NCBI GenBank assembly: GCA_045537495.1
Contig: JAZSPN010000021.1
Span: 22,634 to 86,633, forward strand
Length of the DNA: 64,000 bases
Reading direction: 5' to 3'
Source: UBA1425 sp045537495
GTDB taxonomy: Bacteria > Bacillota > Clostridia > Oscillospirales > Acutalibacteraceae
The position numbers and the translations under genes were made by a program. Below are positions 8,294 to 15,922 of this stretch, one piece after another (the first letter of the stretch is position 1; the number at the start of each line of letters is the position of its first letter). The notes below the pieces were generated by a model, which saw only the letters and a list, made by a program, of their open reading frames with translations, did not search any database and had not been told where the DNA came from.

Positions 8294-8299
8294 ACCAAA

Positions 8300-8469
8300 T
8301 ACAATGAAGCAGAGCAGATTCTGTTCTCACCTGCGAGGTCCTGTCCGACGCACGGTCAATACAGATTGCAAGGTCCTTGTGTCCTTGTGTCTTAAGTGTT
8401 GATTAGCATGGACGGATTCTGTCCATGCTTTAAATTTTTTATGAAAGTGCTTTTTGGAGGTGCTTTACC
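8300..8469 (+). promoter_or_regulatory. Attenuator leader of infC-rpmI-rplT (L20-leader type)
   Basis: The leader ends in a clear intrinsic terminator: AGCATGGAC (8405-8413) pairs with GTCCATGCT (8421-8429), followed by TTAAATTTTTT. Upstream it can form alternative pairings (for example the repeated CTTGTGT and AGGTCC segments at 8370-8400). This arrangement matches the known L20-responsive leaders ahead of infC-rpmI-rplT in Firmicutes. Assignment to that class is by position and architecture, not by a covariance search. Confidence 0.7.
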
Positions 8470-8988
8470 ATCGCTATCAAAGAAATGCAAGTCAACGAAG
8501 CTATTCATGACAAGGAAGTTCGTGTAATCGACGAAGAAGGCGAGCAGCTCGGAATTATGTCTGCGGCAGAAGCGTTGAGAATAGCAGAGAGCAGAAATCT
8601 CGATCTGGTTAAGTTTGCGCCCAATGCAAAACCGCCTGTTTGCAAAATTGTCGACTACGGAAAGTTCCGTTTCGAGCAGGCAAAAAAAGAAAGAGAAGCC
8701 AAGAAAAACCAGCGTGTTATCGAGATCAAGGAAGTACGTCTTTCTCTCAAAATCGACACACATGACTTTGAAACGAAGGTCGCACACGCAAAAAGATTCC
8801 TTGAGGACGGCAACAAAGTCAAGGTATCCGTCAGATTCCGTGGTCGTGAAATGGCACACCCCGAAATCGGCGAAACAATTATGGAAAGATTTGCACAGGC
8901 CTGCCAGGAGTGGGGTACTGTTGAAAAACCGGCAAAGCTGGAAGGAAGACAGATGCTCATGTTCTTGGCCGCAAAGACCGGCAAGTAA
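8470..8988 (+). CDS. infC: Translation initiation factor IF-3 (AUC start)
   Basis: IF-3 binds the 30S subunit, prevents premature 50S joining and proofreads initiator tRNA and start codons. The product is 172 residues, normal length, with the N-terminal QVNEAIHDKEVRVID block and the linker FEQAKKEREAKKNQ. The start is taken as ATC at 8470: TTTGGAGG ends 9 bases upstream, whereas the first ATG (8485) lies 24 bases from it and would delete the usual first residues. A non-AUG start at infC is the known basis of its autoregulation, because IF-3 discriminates against such codons. First gene of the infC-rpmI-rplT operon. Confidence 0.93.
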   Translation: MAIKEMQVNEAIHDKEVRVIDEEGEQLGIMSAAEALRIAESRNLDLVKFAPNAKPPVCKIVDYGKFRFEQAKKEREAKKNQRVIEIKEVRLSLKIDTHDFETKVAHAKRFLEDGNKVKVSVRFRGREMAHPEIGETIMERFAQACQEWGTVEKPAKLEGRQMLMFLAAKTGK

Positions 8989-9008
8989 TTTAAAGGAGGA
9001 ACAACCAA

Positions 9009-9206
9009 ATGCCCAAGATCAAGACACATAGCGGAGCTAAAAAGCGTTTTAAGCTTTCCAAAAACGGCAAGCCCATCCGCGCCCATGCTTACAAATCGCA
9101 CATTCTCACAAAGAAGAGCACGAAGCGTAAGAGAAATCTTCGTAAGACATCTGTTGCAGATACAACAAATCAGAAGCAGATCAAACGTCTCATTCCTTAC
9201 AAATAA
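9009..9206 (+). CDS. rpmI: 50S ribosomal protein L35
   Basis: 65 residues, very basic. It begins with MPKIKTHSGAKKRFKL, the typical L35 start, and contains the KKSTKRKRNLRK block. L35 belongs to the large subunit and is normally encoded between infC and rplT, as here. AAAGGAGG lies 9 bases before the ATG. Complete and ordinary. Confidence 0.97.
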   Translation: MPKIKTHSGAKKRFKLSKNGKPIRAHAYKSHILTKKSTKRKRNLRKTSVADTTNQKQIKRLIPYK

Positions 9207-9242
9207 GATTTAACACAAACTGATTAACGGAGGTAACTTATC

Positions 9243-9599
9243 ATGGCTCGTATAAAGGGCGCGACGATGACTCGCAAAAGAAGAAATAAAGTTTTAAAAC
9301 TCGCAAAGGGTTATTACGGATCAAAGAGCAAGCTTTTCAAGACCGCTAAACAGGCTGTTATGAAGTCCGGCCAGTACGCATATATCGGACGTAAGCAGAA
9401 AAAGCGTGATTTCCGTCGTCTTTGGATCACTCGTATTTCCGCTGCATGCAAGCTTAACGGAATGAACTACTCAACATTCATGAACGGACTCAAGAAGGCT
9501 GACATCACTCTCAACCGTAAGATGCTTTCTGAAATCGCTATTGCTGATCCTGCAGGCTTTACTGCACTTACAGAAAAGGCAAAGGCAGCATTGAAATAA
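9243..9599 (+). CDS. rplT: 50S ribosomal protein L20
   Basis: 118 residues. A basic N-terminal extension (KRRNKVLKLAKGYYGSKS) threads into 23S rRNA, and the globular C-terminal part begins around RRLWITRI. L20 is an early assembly protein and the known feedback regulator of this operon through the leader RNA in Bacillus. The CGGAGG site lies 7 bases before the ATG. Last gene of the operon; a long-stem terminator follows. Confidence 0.97.
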   Translation: MARIKGATMTRKRRNKVLKLAKGYYGSKSKLFKTAKQAVMKSGQYAYIGRKQKKRDFRRLWITRISAACKLNGMNYSTFMNGLKKADITLNRKMLSEIAIADPAGFTALTEKAKAALK

Positions 9600-9649
9600 G
9601 CTGTTTTGGTATTTGCCTTATCGGTATGGCAAACAGAATAAATTAAAAC

Positions 9650-9716
9650 CGAGAGGCTTGTATTGTAACACCGGCAGAAATATTTGCTACGTGAAAATAT
9701 ACGGCCTCTCGTTTTC
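9650..9716 (+). terminator. Terminator of the infC operon
   Basis: CGAGAGGC (9650-9657) pairs with GCCTCTCG (9704-9711), then TTTTCTT. The 46-base interior may fold further. A separate small hairpin, TTTGCC/GGCAAA (9612-9633), lies just upstream. The T tract ends 4 bases before the next start codon. Confidence 0.7.
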
Positions 9717-9720
9717 TTAA

Positions 9721-10521
9721 ATGATGATTTTAGAACAGATTGAAATATTAAAAAGCAGATCAAACGAACGCATAAAAAAGGCGGTCGCCATCAGAAAAAG
9801 TGCCCGTGACAGAAAAAAGAACGGACAGTTTTTTTTGGAAGGAGCAAGATTGTGCAGTGATGCGGCAAAATGCGGCACGGCAATAGATGTGCTCTTTTTT
9901 TCCGACAAGGCATTTGAGAAATATCCTTCGGAAATAGAACAGACGGCGAGTGTTTCGCGTTCAGTATACCGTATATCACAGGAGCTTTGTGACTTTTTGT
10001 CGGAAACAGAAAGTCCGCAAGGTGTTTTTTGCGTTTGTCTGATGCGGACGGATACCGACAATTTGCCTGTATCCGAAGGGAAGTATATCGCCCTCGACGA
10101 TGTGCAGAATCCCGATAATCTCGGAGCCGTTGCCCGTACGGCGGAAGCTCTCGGAATTGACGGAATGATAGTTTATGCGGGTTGTGATATATATAATCCG
10201 AAAGCTCAGCGTGCCGCGATGGGATCACTTCTCCGTTTGCCCGTTATCCGTACAGACGATCTTTGCGGTCTTTTGAGAAAATGCAGAGAAAACGGCTTCA
10301 AGACGTACGCTTCGACTCCTGACAGCAGCGCCGAAAAAATCACATCAACTGATTTCTCGGGCGGTGTTGTTTGTGTTATCGGAAATGAAGGAGCGGGTAT
10401 AAGAAGCGATGTGATTGATGCGTGCGACACGAGAATAACCATTCCCATGGGAGGAAGAGCGGAGTCGCTCAACGCCGCTTCCGCGGCATCAATTCTGCTT
10501 TGGGAAATGGTTCGCGGATAA
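9721..10521 (+). CDS. TrmH/SpoU-family RNA 2'-O-ribose methyltransferase
   Basis: 266 residues. An N-terminal RNA-binding domain contains RSNERIKKAVAIR and GQFFLEGARL. It is followed by a SPOUT knot domain with LDDVQNPDNLGAVARTAEALG, VCVIGNEGAGI and IPMGGRAESLNAASAASI, which are SpoU motifs 1-3 that bind S-adenosylmethionine. It methylates rRNA or tRNA ribose; the exact nucleotide cannot be told (RlmB- or TsnR-like). Placement after rplT is common in Clostridia. The ATG at 9721 has no visible ribosome binding site and abuts the upstream terminator's T tract, so its expression may depend on read-through or weak initiation. Confidence 0.88.
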   Translation: MMILEQIEILKSRSNERIKKAVAIRKSARDRKKNGQFFLEGARLCSDAAKCGTAIDVLFFSDKAFEKYPSEIEQTASVSRSVYRISQELCDFLSETESPQGVFCVCLMRTDTDNLPVSEGKYIALDDVQNPDNLGAVARTAEALGIDGMIVYAGCDIYNPKAQRAAMGSLLRLPVIRTDDLCGLLRKCRENGFKTYASTPDSSAEKITSTDFSGGVVCVIGNEGAGIRSDVIDACDTRITIPMGGRAESLNAASAASILLWEMVRG

Positions 10522-10531
10522 CGGAGGTAAC

Positions 10532-11719
10532 ATGACTGAAGAATTACTTTATTCGGTATGGCTTCAAATCGGCATCGGAGCAGGAGCAAATTTCGGCAGT
10601 CTGCTGTCGGTGTACGGCTCACCCGAAGAGGTTTACAGACATTCGGCTTCCGACTGGAGGTTTTCGGGTGCATTGTTACCCGGTCAGATAAAACGTCTCT
10701 CCTCATGCAAGCTTGAAAATGCGTATGCGGTTATCAAAAGGTGTGAATCACTCGGGTACAGAATCATAACATTTTATGACAGAGAATACCCCGAGCTTTT
10801 AAAGCATATTGCGAATCCTCCGCTGGTGCTGTATGTAAGCGGAGATGTTGCGTGCTTGTCGGAAGGGCTGAGCGTTGCCGTTGTCGGATCGAGAACAGCT
10901 TCAAATTACAGCCTTCGCATAGCCGAAACAATATCGGCGGATATTGCATCAGCGGGTGTTACGGTAGTTAGCGGAGGAGCTCTCGGAGTAGACAGTGCGG
11001 CGCACGAGGGTGCACTGAGAGTCAACGGAAAAACTGTCGCGGTACTCGGTTGCGGAATCAACACGGGATATCTGAAAGCAAATGAAGGGCTTCGCAACAG
11101 AATATCAAAGACGGGTGCGCTTTTGTCGGAATATCCGCCCGATGAGCCTGCCTCGTCGAGAAATTTTCCCGTGCGGAACAGAATCATTTCGGGACTGTCG
11201 AGAGGAACGCTTGTCATTGAAGCGGGCGAAAAGAGCGGATCGCTCATAACGGCGAAGCTTGCACTCGAACAGGGACGTGATGTTTTCGCGGTACCGGGAG
11301 ATATAACGAGTCTTGATTACACGGGCGTAAACAAGCTTATCCGTGAGGGTGCGAAACCTGTATTTTCGGCGAAAGATGTCCTTTCCGAATATGTGTGGAT
11401 TTATGATTTTCCGAACGAGATTTCGGCAACGGACATGACACGCAATCTGATGAAATCTGCAAAAAGTGACGAAACCGTAAAGAAACACGGCAATTCTGTT
11501 GTGAGTGTTGAGCCGATCGGTGAAAAAAGACCTTTGTCCGAAGGAATGTCGGAGGATTCCGTGAAGGTGTACGGAGTGTTTTGCGATAAACCGCTTTATA
11601 CGGACGAAATAGTCGATCTGACAAAATTAGAGCCGAATCGAGTTCTTACAGCGTTGACAGAGCTTGAAATATATGGTTTCATTAAAATGATACAAGGAAA
11701 AAGATACATTATTGTTTAA
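10532..11719 (+). CDS. dprA: DNA processing protein DprA/Smf
   Basis: 395 residues. The Rossmann-like DprA core contains VAVVGSRTASNYS, TVVSGGALGVDSAAHEGAL, VAVLGCG, SEYPP, FPVRNRIISGLSRGTLVIEA and KSGSLITAKLALEQGRDVFAVPG. A C-terminal winged helix (about 335-395) follows a linker. DprA loads RecA onto incoming single-stranded DNA during natural transformation, though it is retained in many species not known to be competent. GGAGG precedes the ATG and the gap to the upstream methyltransferase gene is 10 bp. It is co-oriented with topA. Confidence 0.95.
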   Translation: MTEELLYSVWLQIGIGAGANFGSLLSVYGSPEEVYRHSASDWRFSGALLPGQIKRLSSCKLENAYAVIKRCESLGYRIITFYDREYPELLKHIANPPLVLYVSGDVACLSEGLSVAVVGSRTASNYSLRIAETISADIASAGVTVVSGGALGVDSAAHEGALRVNGKTVAVLGCGINTGYLKANEGLRNRISKTGALLSEYPPDEPASSRNFPVRNRIISGLSRGTLVIEAGEKSGSLITAKLALEQGRDVFAVPGDITSLDYTGVNKLIREGAKPVFSAKDVLSEYVWIYDFPNEISATDMTRNLMKSAKSDETVKKHGNSVVSVEPIGEKRPLSEGMSEDSVKVYGVFCDKPLYTDEIVDLTKLEPNRVLTALTELEIYGFIKMIQGKRYIIV

Positions 11720-11742
11720 TATATATTTGATAGGAGCGAATT

Positions 11743-13860
11743 ATGGGAAAACTGGTAATAGTAGAGTCTCCGGCAAAGGCAAAGAGTATAAAGAAATATC
11801 TTGGCGAGGGATATGAAGTAACGTCGTCGATGGGACACGTAAGGGATCTTCCCGCGGCGAAGCTCAGTGTTGACGTCAAGAATGATTTTGCTCCGAAGTA
11901 TGCGATAATAAAGGGAAAGGAAAAGCTCGTCAAGGATCTCAAGCAGATGGCATCCGAAAGCGAAGCAGTTTACCTTGCAACCGACCCGGATCGTGAGGGA
12001 GAAGCAATATCATGGCATCTTGCAACGATACTGGGGCTTGATCTTAACGAAAAGAACAGAGTTACATTCAACGAAATCACCAAAACGGGTGTTCAGAACG
12101 GTATGTCGGCGCCCCGTGCCGTTGACACGGATCTTGTCAACGCACAGCAGGCAAGACGAATTCTCGACAGACTTGTCGGTTACAGAATAAGTCCTTTCGT
12201 GTCGCAGAAAATCAGACGCGGATTATCGGCGGGCCGTGTACAGAGTGTTGCGGTCAGACTTATTGTTGACAGAGAAGAGGAAATTGCGGCATTCATTCCC
12301 GAAGAATACTGGACACTTGATGCAAAGTTTATCAATACGCAGAGAAAAATTATTAATGCCTCTTTTGTCGGCGATGAAACGGGAAAAGTTAAAATTACCT
12401 GCAAAGAACAGTCGGATATGTACCTTAAACGACTTGAAAATGCAAATTACAAGGTGGAATCCGTCAAGAGGGGAACGAGAAAGAAGAATCCGGCGCCTCC
12501 CTTTATAACTTCAACACTTCAGCAGGAAGCGTCGAACCGTCTTGGCTTCCAGGCGCAGAGAACGATGCGTGCCGCTCAGGAGCTTTACGAAGGTGTTGAT
12601 GTTGCGGGAATCGGAGCTATCGGTCTTATCACGTACATGAGAACCGACTCTCTCCGTATATCCGAAGATGCACGTGCTCTTGCAAACGAATTTATAAAAG
12701 AAACTTACGGAGATAATTATCTTCCCGATAAACCCCGTTATTACAAATCGAGAGCGAATGCTCAGGACGGTCACGAGGCGATACGTCCGACGACGCCTTC
12801 TCTTACACCGGAAAAGGTAAAGGACAGCCTTACTTCCGACCAGTTCAAGCTTTACGACATGATCTGGAAGCGTTTCATGGCGAGTCTTATGGAAAGCTGT
12901 GTCCAGAATACGGTCAAGGCGGAAATCAAGGGAGCTACCGAGGCGGATGAGGCGGCAGGCAAGTACTGTTCGTTTATGGCATCGGGTTACAGCATAAAAT
13001 TTGACGGTTATACGAAGCTTTACGATGACGGCGAGGACGGCAGGGATGAAAAGATTCCCGAGCTTTCTCAGGGGGATTCCGTAAAGCTTAAAGAGCTTTC
13101 CGACAACCAGCATTTTACACAGCCCCCGTCGAGATTTACGGAAGCGACGCTTATCAAGGCGATGGAAGAAGAGGGTATCGGCAGACCGAGTACCTATGCG
13201 TCCATTATAACGACAATCGTTAAAAGGGGATACATCAAGAGATCGGCAAAGCTTCTTCGTCCCACGGAACTCGGAGAGGCAACGACGAAGCTTCTCAAAG
13301 AGAGATTCCCGAAAATCGTCAACGTAAAGTTTACCGCACAGATGGAAAGCTCACTTGACGAGGTGGGATCCGGTAACGAGGACTATGTCAGAATACTTCA
13401 TACCTTCTATGACGATCTGGAAAAGACGCTTGCAAAGGCGAAAGAGGAGATGAAGGATGTCAAGATCACTCTTGCCGAAGATGTAACGGATATTCCGTGC
13501 GAAAAGTGCGGCAGAATGATGGTGATAAAGACGGGACGTTTCGGCAGATTTTTGGCGTGTCCCGGTTATCCCGAATGTAAGAATGCGAAGCCCCTTGTTT
13601 CGGAAACGGGAGCAACCTGTCCCAAGTGCGGCGGCAAGGTTATAGAGAAGCGTTCCAAGAAGGGATATGTATTCTACGGATGTGAATCATGGCCACAGTG
13701 TGATTTCAGCACGTGGGATAAGCCGGCGGGAGAAAACTGCCCCGAATGCGGAAAGTCGATGTTCAAGAAGAAGGGCGGAATAATTGCCTGCTCAAACGAA
13801 AACTGCGGATTCGAGAAGAAATCTCCGCGTAAACGCAAAGATAAAAAAGATGATGAATAA
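11743..13860 (+). CDS. topA: DNA topoisomerase I (type IA)
   Basis: 705 residues. The Toprim domain (VESPAKAKSIKKYL at the N-terminus, ATDPDREGEAISWHL) coordinates Mg. The active-site Tyr is about residue 298 in ITYMRTDSLRIS. Three C-terminal C4 zinc ribbons, starting at CEKCGRM, CPKCGGK and CPECGKS, bind single-stranded DNA. The enzyme relaxes negative supercoils. GGAG is placed 8 bases before the ATG. Its stop region overlaps the trmFO start, so the two are translationally coupled. Confidence 0.97.
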   Translation: MGKLVIVESPAKAKSIKKYLGEGYEVTSSMGHVRDLPAAKLSVDVKNDFAPKYAIIKGKEKLVKDLKQMASESEAVYLATDPDREGEAISWHLATILGLDLNEKNRVTFNEITKTGVQNGMSAPRAVDTDLVNAQQARRILDRLVGYRISPFVSQKIRRGLSAGRVQSVAVRLIVDREEEIAAFIPEEYWTLDAKFINTQRKIINASFVGDETGKVKITCKEQSDMYLKRLENANYKVESVKRGTRKKNPAPPFITSTLQQEASNRLGFQAQRTMRAAQELYEGVDVAGIGAIGLITYMRTDSLRISEDARALANEFIKETYGDNYLPDKPRYYKSRANAQDGHEAIRPTTPSLTPEKVKDSLTSDQFKLYDMIWKRFMASLMESCVQNTVKAEIKGATEADEAAGKYCSFMASGYSIKFDGYTKLYDDGEDGRDEKIPELSQGDSVKLKELSDNQHFTQPPSRFTEATLIKAMEEEGIGRPSTYASIITTIVKRGYIKRSAKLLRPTELGEATTKLLKERFPKIVNVKFTAQMESSLDEVGSGNEDYVRILHTFYDDLEKTLAKAKEEMKDVKITLAEDVTDIPCEKCGRMMVIKTGRFGRFLACPGYPECKNAKPLVSETGATCPKCGGKVIEKRSKKGYVFYGCESWPQCDFSTWDKPAGENCPECGKSMFKKKGGIIACSNENCGFEKKSPRKRKDKKDDE

Positions 13861-15163
13861 TTGTGTTGTAATAGGCGGAGGCCTTGCAGGAGTTGAAGCG
13901 GCAGCTCAACTGTCCTCTTTCGGAATAAAGGTCACCCTTTTCGAGATGAAGCCGGTACGTTTTTCACCGGCACATAAATCGGAAAATCTTGCAGAGCTTG
14001 TATGCTCAAATTCTTTGAAGGCGGAACGACTCGGCTCAGCGGCAGGACTTCTGAAACATGAAATGGAGCTTATGGGATCCGTTTGTGTTGAGGCCGCAAA
14101 AAAATGCAAGGTCCCGGCAGGCGGAGCCTTGGCTGTTGACAGAGAAAAATTTTCACTTCTTATCACGGAACGTATAGAGTCGGACAGCAATATAATGGTT
14201 GTTCGTGAAGAGGTAACAGAGATACCGACGGACTGCCCCGTTATAATTGCGGCAGGTCCGCTTGTATCGGAAGCTCTTTCAAAGAGTATCGAAAACCTTT
14301 GCGGAGGATTTTTGAGCTTTTTCGATGCGGCGGCACCTATTGTTACGGCTGAAAGCATTGATCCCGAATGTTCGTTTTCCGCATCGAGATATGAAAGAGG
14401 CGGAGATGACGATTATCTGAACTGCCCCATGAACAAGGAAGAGTATGAAGCCTTTTATGAGGCGCTTACGGGGGCCGAAAGGGCGGAGCTTCACGACTTT
14501 GAGAAGGGCAGGAATGTTTACGAGGGCTGTATGCCTATTGAGATAATGGCATCGAGAGGTGCGGATACGATGCGTTTCGGACCTTTAAAGCCCGTGGGAC
14601 TGCGTGATCCGAGAACAGGTCACCGTCCGTGGGCGGTATTACAGCTTCGGCGCGAAAACGAAGCGGGCACGCTTTACAATCTTGTCGGATTCCAGACGAA
14701 TCTGAAATTCGGCGAGCAGAAAAGAGTTTTTTCTATGATACCCGCACTTAAAAATGCGGAATTTGTCAGATACGGGGTTATGCACCGCAATACTTTTCTG
14801 AACTCTCCGAAGATTCTCGGCAGTGACTTTTCCGTGATCGAAAACCCGTATATTTATTTTGCGGGACAGATTACGGGAGTTGAAGGTTATATGGAGTCGG
14901 CGGCATCGGGAATTCTTGCGGGAATGAATCTTGCAAGAAGGCTTACGGGGAAAGAAGCGTTCATACCTCCCGAAGAAACGATGACGGGAGCACTTTGCAG
15001 ACACGTTTCGTCATCCGTTTCGGGCAATTTCCAGCCGATGGGTGCAAATTTCGGCATATTGCCTCCGCTTCCCGAAAAGATAAGGGATAAAAAGCTCAGA
15101 TACGAGGCTATTGCCGAAAGAGGCATTTGTGCCATGAGGGAAGCACTTGGCATTGCAAAATAA
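13850..15163 (+). CDS. trmFO: Methylenetetrahydrofolate-tRNA (uracil-5-)-methyltransferase TrmFO
   Basis: 437 residues. An FAD-dependent enzyme making m5U54 in the tRNA T loop from methylenetetrahydrofolate. The FAD-binding VIGGGLAGVEAAAQL is at the N-terminus, followed by the family segments FSPAHKSENLAELVCSNS, CPMNKEEYEAFYEAL and YFAGQITGVEGYMESAASG. The start is at the ATGATG (13850-13855) overlapping the topA stop; no separate ribosome binding site is needed if coupled. The topA-trmFO order is conserved in Firmicutes. Confidence 0.96.
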   Translation: MMNNCVVIGGGLAGVEAAAQLSSFGIKVTLFEMKPVRFSPAHKSENLAELVCSNSLKAERLGSAAGLLKHEMELMGSVCVEAAKKCKVPAGGALAVDREKFSLLITERIESDSNIMVVREEVTEIPTDCPVIIAAGPLVSEALSKSIENLCGGFLSFFDAAAPIVTAESIDPECSFSASRYERGGDDDYLNCPMNKEEYEAFYEALTGAERAELHDFEKGRNVYEGCMPIEIMASRGADTMRFGPLKPVGLRDPRTGHRPWAVLQLRRENEAGTLYNLVGFQTNLKFGEQKRVFSMIPALKNAEFVRYGVMHRNTFLNSPKILGSDFSVIENPYIYFAGQITGVEGYMESAASGILAGMNLARRLTGKEAFIPPEETMTGALCRHVSSSVSGNFQPMGANFGILPPLPEKIRDKKLRYEAIAERGICAMREALGIAK

Positions 15164-15211
15164 TATTAGTGAAAGGAACGGTACCGTACACGGAACTGGT
15201 GGGATGTCATC

Positions 15212-15904
15212 ATGCAGACGGATATCGATTTACTTCAAAAAAGGATAGATTATAATTTTAAGGACACGTCTTTGCTGTTACGTGCATTGTCGCACTCCTC
15301 GTACGTCAACGAAAAACAGGGAGGAGGAGAATGTAACGAAAGACTCGAGTTTCTCGGGGATTCCGTACTCGGATTTATAACGGCAGAATATTTTTACAAG
15401 AATCTTGAATCCTGCCCCGAGGGCGAGCTTACAAAGATGCGGGCATCAACGGTTTGCGAAAAGTCGCTGTGCGTGTTTGCAAGAAAACTCGGACTCGGTG
15501 AATTTCTGCTTCTCGGAAAAGGTGAGGTTTTCACGGGCGGAAGAGAAAGACCGTCAATACTTGCAGATGCTTTCGAAGCACTGATAGCGGCAATTTATCT
15601 TGACGGCGGAATCGAGGAAGCAAAAAAATTCGTTCTGGGCTTTGTCAGGGAGTCGGCAAAAACGGTCAGCTCATTCCACGATTACAAAACGAAGCTTCAG
15701 GAAATAACTCAGAAAAATCCCGAGGAAAATGTAGAATATGTTCATGTCGGGGAAAGCGGTCCCGATCACGACAAGAGATTTGAGGTTGAGGTTCATCTGA
15801 ACAGCAACGTCATCGGCAGAGGAATCGGAAAGAGCAAAAAGGTCGCCGAACAGGAAGCGGCAAAAGAGGCTCTCATGCTGATGGGAATTAATCTCGATCA
15901 ATAA
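15212..15904 (+). CDS. rnc: Ribonuclease III
   Basis: 230 residues. The catalytic domain has the signature ERLEFLGDSVL (residues 43-53) and the second acidic cluster in ILADAFEALIAAIYLD. The C-terminal double-stranded RNA-binding domain (about 155-228) starts at YKTKLQEI and ends with KVAEQEAAKEAL. It processes rRNA precursors and structured mRNAs. The start is ATG 15212, with GGTGGG 8 bases upstream. It is followed by smc, the usual Firmicutes arrangement; the ftsY gene that often comes next is absent. Confidence 0.96.
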   Translation: MQTDIDLLQKRIDYNFKDTSLLLRALSHSSYVNEKQGGGECNERLEFLGDSVLGFITAEYFYKNLESCPEGELTKMRASTVCEKSLCVFARKLGLGEFLLLGKGEVFTGGRERPSILADAFEALIAAIYLDGGIEEAKKFVLGFVRESAKTVSSFHDYKTKLQEITQKNPEENVEYVHVGESGPDHDKRFEVEVHLNSNVIGRGIGKSKKVAEQEAAKEALMLMGINLDQ

Positions 15905-15922
15905 AGAAAGGAAACGATATCG

